From Chara braunii (taxonomy: Eukaryota; Streptophyta; Charophyceae; Charales; Characeae), in assembly GCA_003427395.1 (NCBI GenBank), contig BFEA01000500.1:448344-512343 (forward strand): DNA of 64,000 nt, read 5' to 3'. Made by a program: the position numbers and the translations under genes. The stretch's first letter is position 1; the number at the start of each line of letters is the position of its first letter. A model generated the notes under the pieces. That model saw nothing but the letters and a program-made list of their open reading frames with translations, ran no database searches and had not been told where the DNA came from. Of this stretch, positions 22,323 to 32,547 are shown piece by piece.

Positions 22323-23412
22323 TCACATCCGCCAAGGGTTCGGTCTAGGAGCCCCGTGTACACGACTGTGATGCAACACATGTCCGATGAGGCTTTCCCT
22401 CAAGTCCTTGCCAAGCTCTGGAGGAGGAGGATGCCGTGCGGGTCTTGCGTGCCTCACACGTCGTCGACGACGACGGCGAACTGTGTTTGGACTGTCACTG
22501 TCACTCTCGTCAGAGAGTGCATCGGGGTCGACCTCGACCCTCGAATTCACCATGATGTTGTGCAGGATGCAGATGGCAAAACACTCTTTGCGGAGTGTTT
22601 GCTAGTTGCAAATTTGCCTTCTAATAAAGTGTCGCCACACGGCCTTCAATCGACCGAAAGTTCGCTCGATGCACGACCTTGCCGACGTGTGACAATCATT
22701 GCAAACCTGCTCCGCTGGTGTCCTGATTGTCCCGCCGACAGGAGTCATCAGCCATGGCAAGTTTGGGTATCTTGCGTCTGCCCGCAGGTACCTACTGATT
22801 GCAGGGCCATCACGCAGCACCTCCGCGCCCGTCCCGAAAACCCCGCTCTGATGTTGCGCCTGACGATACTGTCGATACAAAGGAGACGTGTGAAGCACAT
22901 GCCTGTCATGGACGGAGCCCGGGCAACCAACATACACACTGACAATTCGACACTCGTGGTCGCACACGACCTGCGCGACTATGGAGAATTGACCATTCTT
23001 GTCGTAGTAGCACTCTCCACGCTCGTTCCTAGGTTTCTCGATGTACACGTGTGTGCATGCGAGAGAGGATGTCGTTGAACAAAGGCCTAGGCAGTCTGCA
23101 AAAGCTCTGGAAAACTTTCCCGTGCCTGCCTCCCACCTTCTGCAGGTCATTCCACACTCCTGCACTACGTGTCAACACCCAGATCCGCCGCCGGCTGTCC
23201 ATCTCCTTCTCGAATGCAGTGGCTACCACACATGTCAACGACATGCTGTGCAACACCTCGCCTGCGAGAAGGAAGATGGCGGAACAGACACGGGGACTTC
23301 GACCGGAAACGCAGCGGCTGCCTGAAGCATGGCCATGGCGGCCACGTTCCTCCGGTTCATCCACTGCAGCAGGATGAAAACCAATAGGAACGTGGAGCCA
23401 TCCCAGTCGTTC
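22323..23412 (-). pseudogene. PIF/Harbinger transposase (DDE_Tnp_4 type), broken
   Basis: The catalytic region reads CTHVYIEKPRNERGE, YYDKNGQFSIVAQ, GCPGSVHDRHVL (second catalytic Asp in SVHD), PNLPWLMTP and CIERTFGRLKAVWRHF (catalytic Glu in ERTFG), all in one minus-strand frame at 22602-23165. The segment with the first catalytic Asp is lost where the frame is broken. The usual N-terminal segment (DSRRRIWVLTRSAGVWNDL...FNDILSRM) is in another frame at about 23210-23040, joined directly to the catalytic part, so about 80 residues seem deleted. A TAG at 22602-22604 interrupts the C-terminal part, which continues in frame as QTLRKECFAICILHNIMVNS to an acidic and Arg-rich end. A hydrophobic leader (FLLVFILLQWMNRR) lies upstream. 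The product would bind terminal repeats and cut DNA; this copy cannot. Confidence 0.75.
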
Positions 23413-24031
23413 ACAATACCAGGCATGGCTGCCGACTCCGCACGAATCGGAGGTTCGCCGACTGCCACGTGTGAAGACAAGATGCACACCCGAGTTCACA
23501 AAGCAGGGCATCCGCTCACGAAGCCGTCGAGCTATGGATGTCACCAGACGAGAAGCACATGCCATGAAGCGAACACTCCGCCGACCGGTGGGGGAGGGGT
23601 CAGAGGGGGGCTGGGGATTGGTGGGGACTTCGCAGCCATATACACCGCGTCCGCAGTCCGTCCCAACGGTCACATCGCGTGTTTGTGGCACCCTTCCCGG
23701 TACCACAAACCCAGTGTCCCCAATGACGATTGCAACGACACAATTCCCGAATCGTCCACCACCGGTCGCCCAACTGCTGCCCAAAGTCGCCCTGTGCCGA
23801 GCGTTGCTGGTTCCTACGTTCCATGGGTGGTCACTCGGATGAACCACCACTTTCCATTTTGGGACAGTTGGCAGGGACATTTCCTATTACGGAAAACTTT
23901 TTCAAGATTTTGCCGCAAAACTGCCTCCGCGGTGGGGTTCCCGCAGAAGGCTTTCCAAACTTTCCAGAACTATTCCGACGGCCGTTCTGCGGAAACGTCT
24001 TTTCCAAAGGAATTCCTGTGGGTTCCAGGCC

Positions 24032-24077
24032 TCAGTCTCATTTTGCACATTTGGAGAGTAGTTCAGCCAGGCCCATG
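24032..24077. mobile_element. Right terminal repeat of a Harbinger-type element
   Basis: CTCATTTTGCACATTTGGAG...CAGCCAGGCCC closely matches 55640-55684 (CTCATTTTGTTCATTTGGAG...CAGCGAGGCCC) and ends in the GGCCC terminus shared by the MITEs in this window. It lies on the 5' side of the transposase remnant, where its terminus is expected. No left partner was found. Confidence 0.45.
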
Positions 24078-24079
24078 TA

Positions 24080-24720
24080 CCTTGTAAGAAGGGGGAAAAA
24101 AAACCATCTAATTTCTTACTTTATTTTGGCGTGTTGAAAAAAAGAAGAAGTTCAGTGTACTCCTCTGGTCCTCACCCCTGTGACTATGCACACTGGGCCC
24201 GAGGGCGAAGTGTCAGGGCCGCTGCTTCCTCCTTTTCTCTTCCTTTCTGGACGAAGTCCGCCCCTGTGACCACACCAGGACCTAAAGTCCCAAACAGGCT
24301 ACCCAAATGCCTCAAAATTTGGAGACTTTTTGGCATCTCAGCCCCCTGGCCAAGTTGTCAGATTCCAGAAAGACAGAAAGGGAAAAAAAAACGGAACACG
24401 GATTTGGCCGTGAATATGGCTGGATACATTCCTCTAAGTGCCAGTGTGATCAGGTTTACAGGTGGACCCCACTGCCTGACGGAGGTGGAAAGCTTCAGCC
24501 AAACCCAAATCGTAGACCCCGGCCATGGGAAACAGAAAAGCGGACCCTGCTACAGCACGAGTTTTCGGCAGGTCCATCGTCCCTATTCAGAAACTTCACA
24601 TTCACTTGTATCCCTATTCAGAAACTTCACATCGGCTTGTGTGGGTGCTCGTCCAATCCCTGGCTCTCCGTTCCACGTGCTATGCGCAAACCGACGAGGG
24701 TGTTTTCCCCCTACCCCCTC
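24080..24720. other. Noncoding, nothing recognised
   Basis: Frames overlap but none resembles a known protein. CCCTATTCAGAAACTTCACA occurs twice (24580 and 24612). Confidence 0.35.
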
Positions 24721-24721
24721 A

Positions 24722-25150
24722 GGGCCTCGCCACACCACTCTTGAAACTGCGTTTTCAAGAGTTGGACGCGTCGCCACACAGCCACTTGAGAGTTGTAGCC
24801 CGAAAACTCTTTCGAGAGTTGTCAAAACCTCGTTTCAAGGGAGCTACTCTTGAAAAGAGAGTAGCTCTCGAAACTCCGAAACGCCCAGCCTGCAGCACCG
24901 CTCTTTTCAAGCATCCTCCCGAGGGCACTCGAAGGGCTCTTGATTTTTGAGAGGTGCCAGGCCGTTATCCTGAGGTCATTCGGAAAAAACAAAGTTGTAC
25001 GACTGTCGTTTTCCATTCTTTGTCCAACACCATCGCCCTTTCGAGAGTGCTGTGTGGCCAGGGGCCCGAAACTCTCTAAAACCCAACTCTTGAGAACTTC
25101 TGACAGCTCTTGAAAAATTTCCCCGTTTCAAGAGTGGTGTGGCGAGGCCC
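24722..25150. mobile_element. Harbinger-type MITE, 429 bp, TSD TCA
   Basis: Perfect terminal inverted repeats start GGGCCTCGCCACACCACTCT and continue TGAAAC; the right copy is at 25125-25150. Both ends are flanked by TCA (24719-24721 and 25151-25153). The interior is built of CTCTTGAAA/TTTCAAGAG repeats and has no ORF. A 3-bp target duplication and GGG...CCC ends fit PIF/Harbinger. Confidence 0.8.
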
Positions 25151-25525
25151 TCAGGATGGCCTCACTGCGACGAACGGGCAAAACCAAACTAAGTGGGAAC
25201 TCTTGACACGTCATTTGGAAAACTCTTGACACGTCATTTGCCAGCATTTTCCGAATCTTTGCCGCAAAGCAGTTGGCTCTTACAAATGGTCTTCCAAAGC
25301 TTCGCCGCAAAGCAGTGGGGTCCTCCTCTTACAATCCTCTAAGGAAACACAGCTTGAGCAATCGACAAGTGAAAGGAAGCCGGCACGAGGCCCTTCATCT
25401 CCTCCGCTCTGCCATCTTCCCTTTCCTCTCGGCGCTTTGTTCGCTCCAGAAATAAAACAAGCATTGCCCCATCTCTTCTTCTTCTACGCTTTCTCTCACG
25501 GGTGCAGCAACTCCAGCCGAACTTG

Positions 25526-25588
25526 AACTGAACCGAGCCGAGGCAAGCCGAGACAAGCCGAGCTTGAGCTTGTCTGCAATCTCCTCAC
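25526..25588. repeat. 60-bp dispersed repeat, copy 2
   Basis: Matches bases 1-60 of the window: GAGCCGAG-type units followed by GCTTGTCTGCAATCTCCTCA. It lies about 440 bp upstream of the beta-helix gene. Confidence 0.6.
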
Positions 25589-25881
25589 GCGTCTTCATAA
25601 TCCTGTCTCTCCTGCGGCCCGCACCTCCTCCTGCTCATTTGCGAATTGTACTCTTGACTCAGACGTTCCTCACTCGTCTTCATAAGCCTGCTACTGTGCA
25701 TGCTCCGGATTGAGGTCTGTTGGGACGCACCTTCATTTCCGGCAGGCTGCCCAGATAGCGGACTCCTCATGACTATAACCTTCTTCTTCTACCATAGGCT
25801 TCCTCTTCCACCATAGCCTTCTTCTTACTCCGCCTCGTGGTCATCCTCGTCGCCGTCACTGTGCATTTTGCGGTCTTGTTC

Positions 25882-25914
25882 NGCTGCCACGNAGGCTGTN
25901 CTCGTGTCCCCCAN
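25882..25914. other. Cluster of single ambiguous bases
   Basis: N at 25882, 25892, 25900 and 25914 in the promoter-proximal region of the beta-helix gene. Probably low-quality or polymorphic calls. Confidence 0.9.
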
Positions 25915-26027
25915 TGTCCGCCGCCATCGCCATCCGTGCTCTTGGCGGAAGAATCATATAGCGCGCAGTCAATTGTAGGTCCTGGAACGAAAGGCAGAAA
26001 GAAGAAGAGTGTGGTGTTGCTGTGAAG

Positions 26028-27008
26028 ATGAGAGGAGGAGGTGGATCGACGCCGTTGTCGCTGACACGTGGACTACAGCTGCTGCTTCTGTCATTGACAC
26101 TGTTATGCCTGGCAGTGTCATGTAATGGGGCCCGGATGACGCAGGAGGATCTTCTGCGCGCGGCGATGGCGCGGAAGACGAAGACGGTCCTGCAACTGAC
26201 TGGTGATGTTCGCCTGACACGTGACTTGGAACCGATGACGTGTCCTGATTTGGCGGTCATTGGCAGCTGCAAAACGCGATCTGGCCGTCGAAGAAGATGC
26301 ACGATCGACGGCCAAAAGCGGTTCAGTGGATTCGCCGGTAGCGGTCAGACACTTACTCTGGACAATCTGGAACTCGCGGGTTTTATCGGGACCATCGTCG
26401 GACATGTCTTCCACATGGCGACCATCTCCAACTGCCTTGTGTCCGGTAATGTCAATCTCGCTGGCACCGATGTCCCAGGCGTCATCAACGTCGTGGGCGC
26501 GGACGATGTCGTCATCAAGAACTCTCAGTTCATCCGTAACAAAGGGAAGATGATTTCTATCATGTACACCCGTCTGACAGCCACCAATGTCCTCTTCCGA
26601 TCGAACGAAGGAGGACCGTTGATTAGCCATCACAGGGCGGAAGTAACGTGCGTTGGATGCAGATTCGAGGGGAATAAGGCGGCGGAGGGGGCGGCAGTTC
26701 TCGTGGCTAATTACGGAATCGTCATCTTCTCTCGCTCGTCGTTTGTCGGCAATTCCCTGACGAGGGTGGGCGAGAGAGGAGGCGCAGTCAATGTCGTCTC
26801 ATCACTGGGTCCACTGGCTGCTAGATTCTGCAACTGCTTCTTCAATGGGAACACCATAGCTCTCCCAAGAGGAAAGAAGATGACGGAACACGTGTACCTC
26901 GAGCCCACCGCCTCTCAGTCTGTGTCTTTTTGCAAGAAGAGACCGGCGATGGGAATCAACGGTAATATTTCCCATGCCATAGATTCCTGTGACGGTTGTC
27001 CTGCCTAA
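26028..27008 (+). CDS. Secreted right-handed beta-helix (pectin-lyase-fold) protein
   Basis: An intact single-exon frame of 326 residues from ATG 26028 to TAA 27006-27008. The frame is open two codons further upstream but has no ATG there. Residues 1-34 form a signal peptide: Arg14, then a Leu-rich core (LQLLLLSLTLLCLAVSC), with likely cleavage near NG-A. The mature part has repeated beta-helix turns such as GQTLTLDNLELAGF, MATISNCLVSGNV, DVVIKNSQFIRNKGK, LTATNVLFRSNEGG, VTCVGCRFEGNKAAEG and IVIFSRSSFVGNS, each with the S/N-x-F-x-x-N pattern of parallel beta-helix proteins. It has several Cys pairs and a Cys-rich end (CDGCPA). No pectate-lyase catalytic set is visible, so binding, cell-wall or surface roles are possible; an enzyme is not shown. 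It is the only clearly intact gene here. Confidence 0.75.
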   Translation: MRGGGGSTPLSLTRGLQLLLLSLTLLCLAVSCNGARMTQEDLLRAAMARKTKTVLQLTGDVRLTRDLEPMTCPDLAVIGSCKTRSGRRRRCTIDGQKRFSGFAGSGQTLTLDNLELAGFIGTIVGHVFHMATISNCLVSGNVNLAGTDVPGVINVVGADDVVIKNSQFIRNKGKMISIMYTRLTATNVLFRSNEGGPLISHHRAEVTCVGCRFEGNKAAEGAAVLVANYGIVIFSRSSFVGNSLTRVGERGGAVNVVSSLGPLAARFCNCFFNGNTIALPRGKKMTEHVYLEPTASQSVSFCKKRPAMGINGNISHAIDSCDGCPA

Positions 27009-27147
27009 GCGAGGATATATTCACACTGTTTAGCTATAATAATCTTTTTTTTGGTCTGATAAATTCACGCATGTGGCTGTGTGCGTATGGCCTTAGTCTG
27101 TTGGCAAAGTTCGATGAACTATGTCCCGGGCGTTCGTCTTCTTCGTT

Positions 27148-27153
27148 AATAAA
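27148..27153 (+). terminator. Polyadenylation signal AATAAA
   Basis: AATAAA about 140 bases after the stop codon of the beta-helix gene, a normal spacing for a short plant 3' UTR. Confidence 0.45.
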
Positions 27154-27415
27154 TTCAGAAAGAAGAAAACTTGTTCGGGATCTTGTCAGTCATCGTCCGT
27201 GAGCGATGGAATCGTTTCTTTTTTTTTTTTTTTTTTTTTTTGGGAATAGTTGAGTATGCAATCAACCCAACTTCCTATCGATTCTATAAGAGATGGCGTG
27301 ACGCATTTATCAACTTCCTATGCCTTTATAAGTCCGCCTTCAGACTTTCGAGGTCACGGCATTTCACGGAATGCTGTGGCGACTCTCTTCGTTTTTCTCT
27401 TTTCTCTCCTCCTCC

Positions 27416-27421
27416 GCTCTC

Positions 27422-27491
<70 letters not shown>
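27416..27491. repeat. (CT)n microsatellite
   Basis: About 75 bases of CT repeat with one GT interruption. T homopolymers of about 20 bases stand nearby at 27218-27241 and 27732-27756. Confidence 0.95.
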
Positions 27492-27493
<2 letters not shown>

Positions 27494-27885
27494 AGGCCTC
27501 TTCTCTTTCTCCCTTTCCCCCCACCCCAACCGCCCCTCCCCTTGTGCGTTGGGAGAGTCTCCAAGGACATAGTGGCGTGGCTGTTGCTAAGGTGCATGAA
27601 CCGCGTGTGTGGACTGAGCTGATTGTGGATTTCTGGTTCCGTGTGTAGCGAGTCCACTGAGCTCAATATTTGTGTCTTTTGCGTCGCGCATGGTTAATCT
27701 ATGCAGGGATCTGTATTACTGACGTCCTCTTCTTTTTTTTTTTTTTTTTTTTTTTTGTGGGAACAAGGCTCCAATCTATTTGTGGGGAGCAGCTCGCATC
27801 TCCATAATTTTCTTTTTGGTCAAATTTTCGAAATGCGCGTCTGACTTCCTTTTATTTGCGGAGTGCCCCTCCGTCGGCCGACTTA

Positions 27886-28012
27886 GGGCATCGCCACACC
27901 ACTGTCGAAATTTGCAAAATGGGAAGGGAAGGAACTTCCCGCTAGAACATGGCCTGATGCCCCCGCCACATTTTTGTCTTTTTCACATTTCGAGAGTGGT
28001 GTGGCGAGGCCC
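27886..28012. mobile_element. Harbinger-type MITE, 127 bp, TSD TTA
   Basis: Ends GGGCATCGCCACACCACTGT and its inverted partner (ACTCTCGAAA... on the complement), two mismatches within the terminal repeats. Flanked by TTA on both sides (27883-27885 and 28013-28015), the canonical Harbinger target. No ORF. Confidence 0.8.
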
Positions 28013-28066
28013 TTACGGCCTCTGCCTGGCCACACCACTCTTGAAACGGGGAAATATGTCAAGAGC

Positions 28067-28098
<32 letters not shown>

Positions 28099-28187
28099 CC
28101 TTGGGACAAAAGCTCCAATCTATTCGTGGGGAGCATCGCGTGCTGAGAACCGGGCTCAGCGTCCCTTTGAAATACAACTGAGAATAT

Positions 28188-28559
28188 GGGTCTCGCTCCA
28201 CTACTATCTGCTGTACGCAATTTCGTATAGCGGCCGTATAGCTGTCAGAGCTCTAAAAACCGTATATACGAGTCTCCAATTTTGGAGTTCACTACAAAAC
28301 ACTCTCACAGCACTACAAGACATCAATTTGTCGGCCCCAATTTGTCGGCCCAGACTTCAGGCTCTCCATACGATTTTGCGATGCTATGCTGACCTCCTTC
28401 GACCACCCTCCGAGTAATGACTATACGGGATCGTATGGTGAATCCGGAGGGCGCCATCTGACATCCATACGGTGATTTCCGAAGGTGGATTTCGGATAGT
28501 AAGTGGAGCGGTGACTTACTATCTGAAATCGTACAGCAGATAGTAGTGGAGCGAGACCC
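28188..28559. mobile_element. Nested MITE, 372 bp, TSD TAT
   Basis: Terminal repeats of about 30 bp start GGGTCTCGCTCCACTACTAT and continue CTGCTGTACG; the right copy is at 28530-28559. TAT flanks both ends (28185-28187 and 28560-28562). Contains further TATACGG/CCGTATA-type inverted text. No ORF. Confidence 0.85.
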
Positions 28560-28660
28560 TATGTAACATGCAGATTCAGACGTTCTCAAGAGTGTTCGGT
28601 GGAGCAAGACCCTATGTAACATGCAGATTCAGACGTTCTCAAGAGTGTTCGGCCCCTCAC
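28555..28660. repeat. 53-bp tandem duplication at the MITE right end
   Basis: The unit beginning GACCCTATGTAACATGCAG and ending GAGTGTTCGG occurs at 28555 and 28608. The duplication begins inside the right terminus of the nested MITE, so a second, partial right end (GTGGAGCAAGACCC) follows the first. Confidence 0.75.
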
Positions 28661-28992
28661 CACACAGCACTCTCGAAAGGGCAGCGATGCCGTTGGACAC
28701 AGGATGAAGAACGACAGTCATACAGCTTTGTTTTTTTTCCGCACGGCGTCAGGATAACGGCCTGACAACTCTTGAAAATAGAAAGTTCGTCAAGGGTTCT
28801 GCCAAGGACGCTTTGAAACACATGAGTTGCAGGCTGGCTGGGGTTTCCAATCTTTCAAGAGCTGCTCTTGAAAGGGTTTCAAGAGCCACAGTGACTCTGA
28901 CAGCTCTTGACTGCCCCAAGTGTCAAGGGGCTGTGTGGCGATGCAGCAACTCTTGAAAAAGAGTTTTCAAGAGTGGTGTGGCGAGGCCCTTA

Positions 28993-29640
28993 CCCTGTCG
29001 TGCCCCTGGGGCCTTTGAAGTGGTCCTGCAGGCCCCTGTCAGTGACGGGTGCAACTTTTCAGCATTGCCCTGTGGCTGGTAGTGGCCACTGGCCTGGGAG
29101 TCGACCGTCAGAAGGGCATGCCACAAATAAATTGAAGTTGGACGGGCATTCCAAAAATTATCCCTTTTTTGATTCCCGTAACTCCATTTTCCGGTAGGAT
29201 TGAATGCTCTATAGATTGCGCGCGGGTAACGCAGTGGGATCACCAAGGCTGTATCTTGCTTTCCCCTATGCATGCTCTGACTGATAGTATGTTCCCGGTC
29301 AGTCTCTCCCCTCAATTGAGCGCCTGAATCTGGACGTATTATATTCCGTTCTATTTTTGTTTTCTGGGATGTTCCTATCTTCAACCTTGTTATTGGCAAT
29401 CATGCGTGTTTTGTCACTCTGATCCTGATCGAGCGCCTGAATCTGGACATATTTTATCCAGACATGCAGAAAAGCAGATCAATCTTGCTATCTATGGACT
29501 GATACCACGCAGGGCATGGGGGCGCAGCCAGGATGGTGGGGTATCGCCGCGCGCACATTTGGCACATAAACCAGTCCCACCGTTCAGATGGAGACACCCG
29601 GTTCCTTAAACCACCATTTGGGTGCTCCTGTAGTGGCCCA
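28993..29640. other. Noncoding, with one 23-bp direct repeat
   Basis: GAGCGCCTGAATCTGGAC plus TATT text occurs at about 29319 and 29430. No gene recognised. Confidence 0.4.
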
Positions 29641-29648
29641 TACATTGT

Positions 29649-29834
29649 ACATTTCCTAAAATAAATCATGGCTTGTTAAGGTGAACTGCTCTAGGAAATG
29701 AGCAATATCGAATGAATCCTCCGCTAGAACATGGAAATGTACATTTCCTAAAATAAATCATGGCTTGTTAATGGGAACGACTCTACGAAATTAGCAATAT
29801 CGAATGAATCTTCCGCTAGAACATGGAAATCCTA
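29649..29834. repeat. 92-bp tandem duplication
   Basis: ATTTCCTAAAATAAATCATG starts at 29651 and again at 29743. Each unit ends with GAATGAATCYTCCGCTAGAA followed by CATGGAAA. Confidence 0.75.
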
Positions 29835-29929
29835 TCCATGGAAGTAGCCTCTCTCTATCTCTCTGCCCACATGGCCGGAAAGCAGTGTATATGTCCATAT
29901 TCTAGTGGAAGATTCAGATTTTGCTCATC
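29697..29929. mobile_element. Fold-back (MITE-like) element
   Basis: Left arm ATGAGCAATATCGAATGAAT... through ...GAACATGG is inverted at 29890-29929 (TATGTCCATATTCTAGTGGA through TTTTGCTCAT), about 40 bp with some mismatches. The tandem duplication above lies across its left arm. Confidence 0.5.
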
Positions 29930-30262
29930 CTATTGACGGAAGTAGCCTCTCTCTATCCCTCTGTCCCGAACGACTCAATGCGTATTTTCTTCACAGCTGC
30001 TGAATCCAAAATCATCTTTGCTTATGACATAATACCAGTAATAGACAGAAGGTATTTGGACCCCTGATGAAGGGTGAAGAGGACTAGTTAGCCTATGAAT
30101 CCCCCTTGGCGGCGGACAACCGTGGCGAAGTCTGCGGACGCGGACTAGGCCGCAAGCCCGCGGACGCGTCCGCGCAGACGCGCGGCTTTGAAGTTGGGGG
30201 AGCGACTTTCGAAATTCGGGAGACGCCACGTGGCGGCGCATCCCCGGCCCCACCCCCCCAAA

Positions 30263-30680
<418 letters not shown>

Positions 30681-31329
30681 CGAGCGTGCTGTCGCACTTT
30701 TTTCCAGTTGAGCCTCTTCAAGCGACCAGAAAACCAACAGGCTGTCACACAGGATTTTGTATTTGATTGCACTAAATAAAGTAAATTAAATAAATGCAAA
30801 TCCCTTCCTGTTGTGTGCGTCCGGCTTCGAGCGAAACCCTTCAATTGCGGTCTTCGTCGGTCCCCGGTCTTAGCAATCTTTCATTTTGATTCGGAACAAC
30901 AGAGAATCATGCAACTAGCAATCATAAAATTATGGGGTGCTATGCATGTATCACTTATGTCAATCTGATTTTGAGAACAGTGACAAAATCATCCAAGGGG
31001 ACAATCATCAGGCAAAACAAATGCAAGAAGTGAGACTGGCTGACTTAAGCAACGACGAGCAATTGAATGAGGGAAAAATGAGAACTCATAATAGTCTCAG
31101 GGAGTACATATGAAGGAGAGCATGGCCAGCACCAATCAAAAGTCCTCACTCAACCCTCTGAACTTCTCTCTGTCTCTCACTTTGTTGTCTGTCATTTGGG
31201 CTTCTTGGCATGCCTCCGTACTCTCTGAGGTTGTGGCTTCTGAATGTACAGTCACCTGAAGCCTACCAATTCCAAACACTTCTAGCCAAGTCCCATGATA
31301 CGGAAGTCAAGCATGACACAAAATTTCTC

Positions 31330-31797
31330 TCATAGTGTGGGGAAATAGGGCTGAGAGGGCTCGGTCACCGCCTCATAATCAATCACTGTCGGCGATCTGT
31401 ATCTCTTGGCCAAGTCCGCCAGACCGCCCCAATAAGAGCCATCAGTAAGATAGTAGGGGACAGGAGGTTTAGGATAATCCGTGAAGAGCTTAGGATCGAA
31501 ACTATAGACCAGTTTTGTATTACCCTCGAGTCTCTCGGTTTTCCACTGCACAAACCCGGCGGTTGGTGCCCATACAGCGTCAAAATGAGGGTGTGTCTCA
31601 TTCCCTTTTTTCAAAAAGATCCGTAAGTCACTGACTGTGCCCTCTGAGAACTCGGTGAGTGCAATGAAGATTGACAGATCCTCTCGCCTGAACCCGTCGA
31701 TCTTGACATACTTGTAGGGGAAGCTTTCCTTGGCAGCAATTAGATTGAGGCTGTCAAGAACCGACTGATCAATAGTGATGGGGTTGATCTCTCTCAT
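31330..31797 (-). pseudogene. Gypsy-associated module B fragment
   Basis: A 155-codon minus-strand frame whose middle (VSDLRIFLKKG, then SYWGGLADLAKR) matches the pattern of the repeated modules upstream of gag in the 42.9-50.9 kb element (LDVRIYIPAG...DWMPLLEAIAE; CDVRIYVPKE...DWFAVIEFAQK). The product is not a known family to me. It lies downstream of a module C fragment (32272-32547), so this is probably the start of a second, truncated element of the same lineage on the same strand. Confidence 0.5.
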
Positions 31798-32271
31798 GTG
31801 TTCGGAAAAGTAGCTACCTCTTGATAGGAGGATAAATGACCGTGTTTGATTGACAGACGTCCGCCAATTGAGTGTTTTTTTAATATTGTTCTGGATACTG
31901 CTCAGAGTACTGTTTCTTCAAATGTTGTTTTCAGAAAACTGTTTTCCCAGTTGCTACTTTTGAATACCGAATCCGAATGCTAGCTCTGAATGTTGTGTCT
32001 GCTGACCGGGAAAACCGATTGATTGCTGATTGAGAGAACTAATTGATGCTAAGAATCTGCCGACTGAAATTGAGCGCTGCTTACTGATAACGACACTAAG
32101 TACTGGTTATTGATAACAACACTGAGTATTGGTTGCTGATTAATCGATACTTGTGTTCCGAAGGTGTGCAATGTGCTTGATAAAGGCTGACCCCTGATCT
32201 GGTTTGCTTTCTCTAGTCTGTCTTTGAATGCTACATGCCCACTTTTTTCTGGAACGAAAATCAAATTTCTT

Positions 32272-32547
32272 TCACTGATTTCCAAGAATAACCCTTTTTG
32301 CTTCCTCAACCGTCCCTACTGAAGAGATGGTGTTGTGCAGTCTTCCGTCAACCTCCTGAATATAGTAGGTGTACTCTATCTTTGTCTGATCTCTTACTAA
32401 AGTCAGGGCAAGTTCCATCATAGGCCTTGTCTGGTGATGAAGATTCTCAATCACTCTTTCTTCCCAGCCTTCAACTCTGCTTCTAAACAGCGAACAAGTC
32501 ACTCTCACCATGCCATCGTTTTCCATTTCTCTGCAAAGAACCTTCAC
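32272..32547 (-). pseudogene. Gypsy-associated module C fragment
   Basis: A 91-codon frame starting MKVLCREMEND; its LALTLVRDQTKIEYTYYIQE core aligns with ALRIITDQTEINYLLKVVKV (48919-49209) and ALPLITTQSIIAYTLYVQNS (48649-48915). Function unknown. Between it and module B (31.8-32.27 kb) the sequence is noncoding, with repeated ACTGA/TACTG strings like those at 42.65-42.8 kb. Confidence 0.5.

Larger units (their letters stand above)
28016..28989. mobile_element. Harbinger-type element, about 974 bp, carrying a nested MITE
   Basis: The left end contains CTGGCCACACCACTCTTGAA; the right end is TTTTCAAGAGTGGTGTGGCG followed by AGGCCC at 28989 and TTA (28990-28992). A TTA at 28013-28015, shared with the preceding MITE, can serve as the left target copy. 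The left terminus is degenerate. Contains a T run (28070-28098), the nested element at 28188-28559 and many CTCTTGAAA motifs. Confidence 0.55.

Noticed and set aside
22356-23078. 240-codon plus-strand frame over the Harbinger transposase
   Set aside because: It is the antisense shadow of the recognisable transposase, whose catalytic motifs are on the minus strand.
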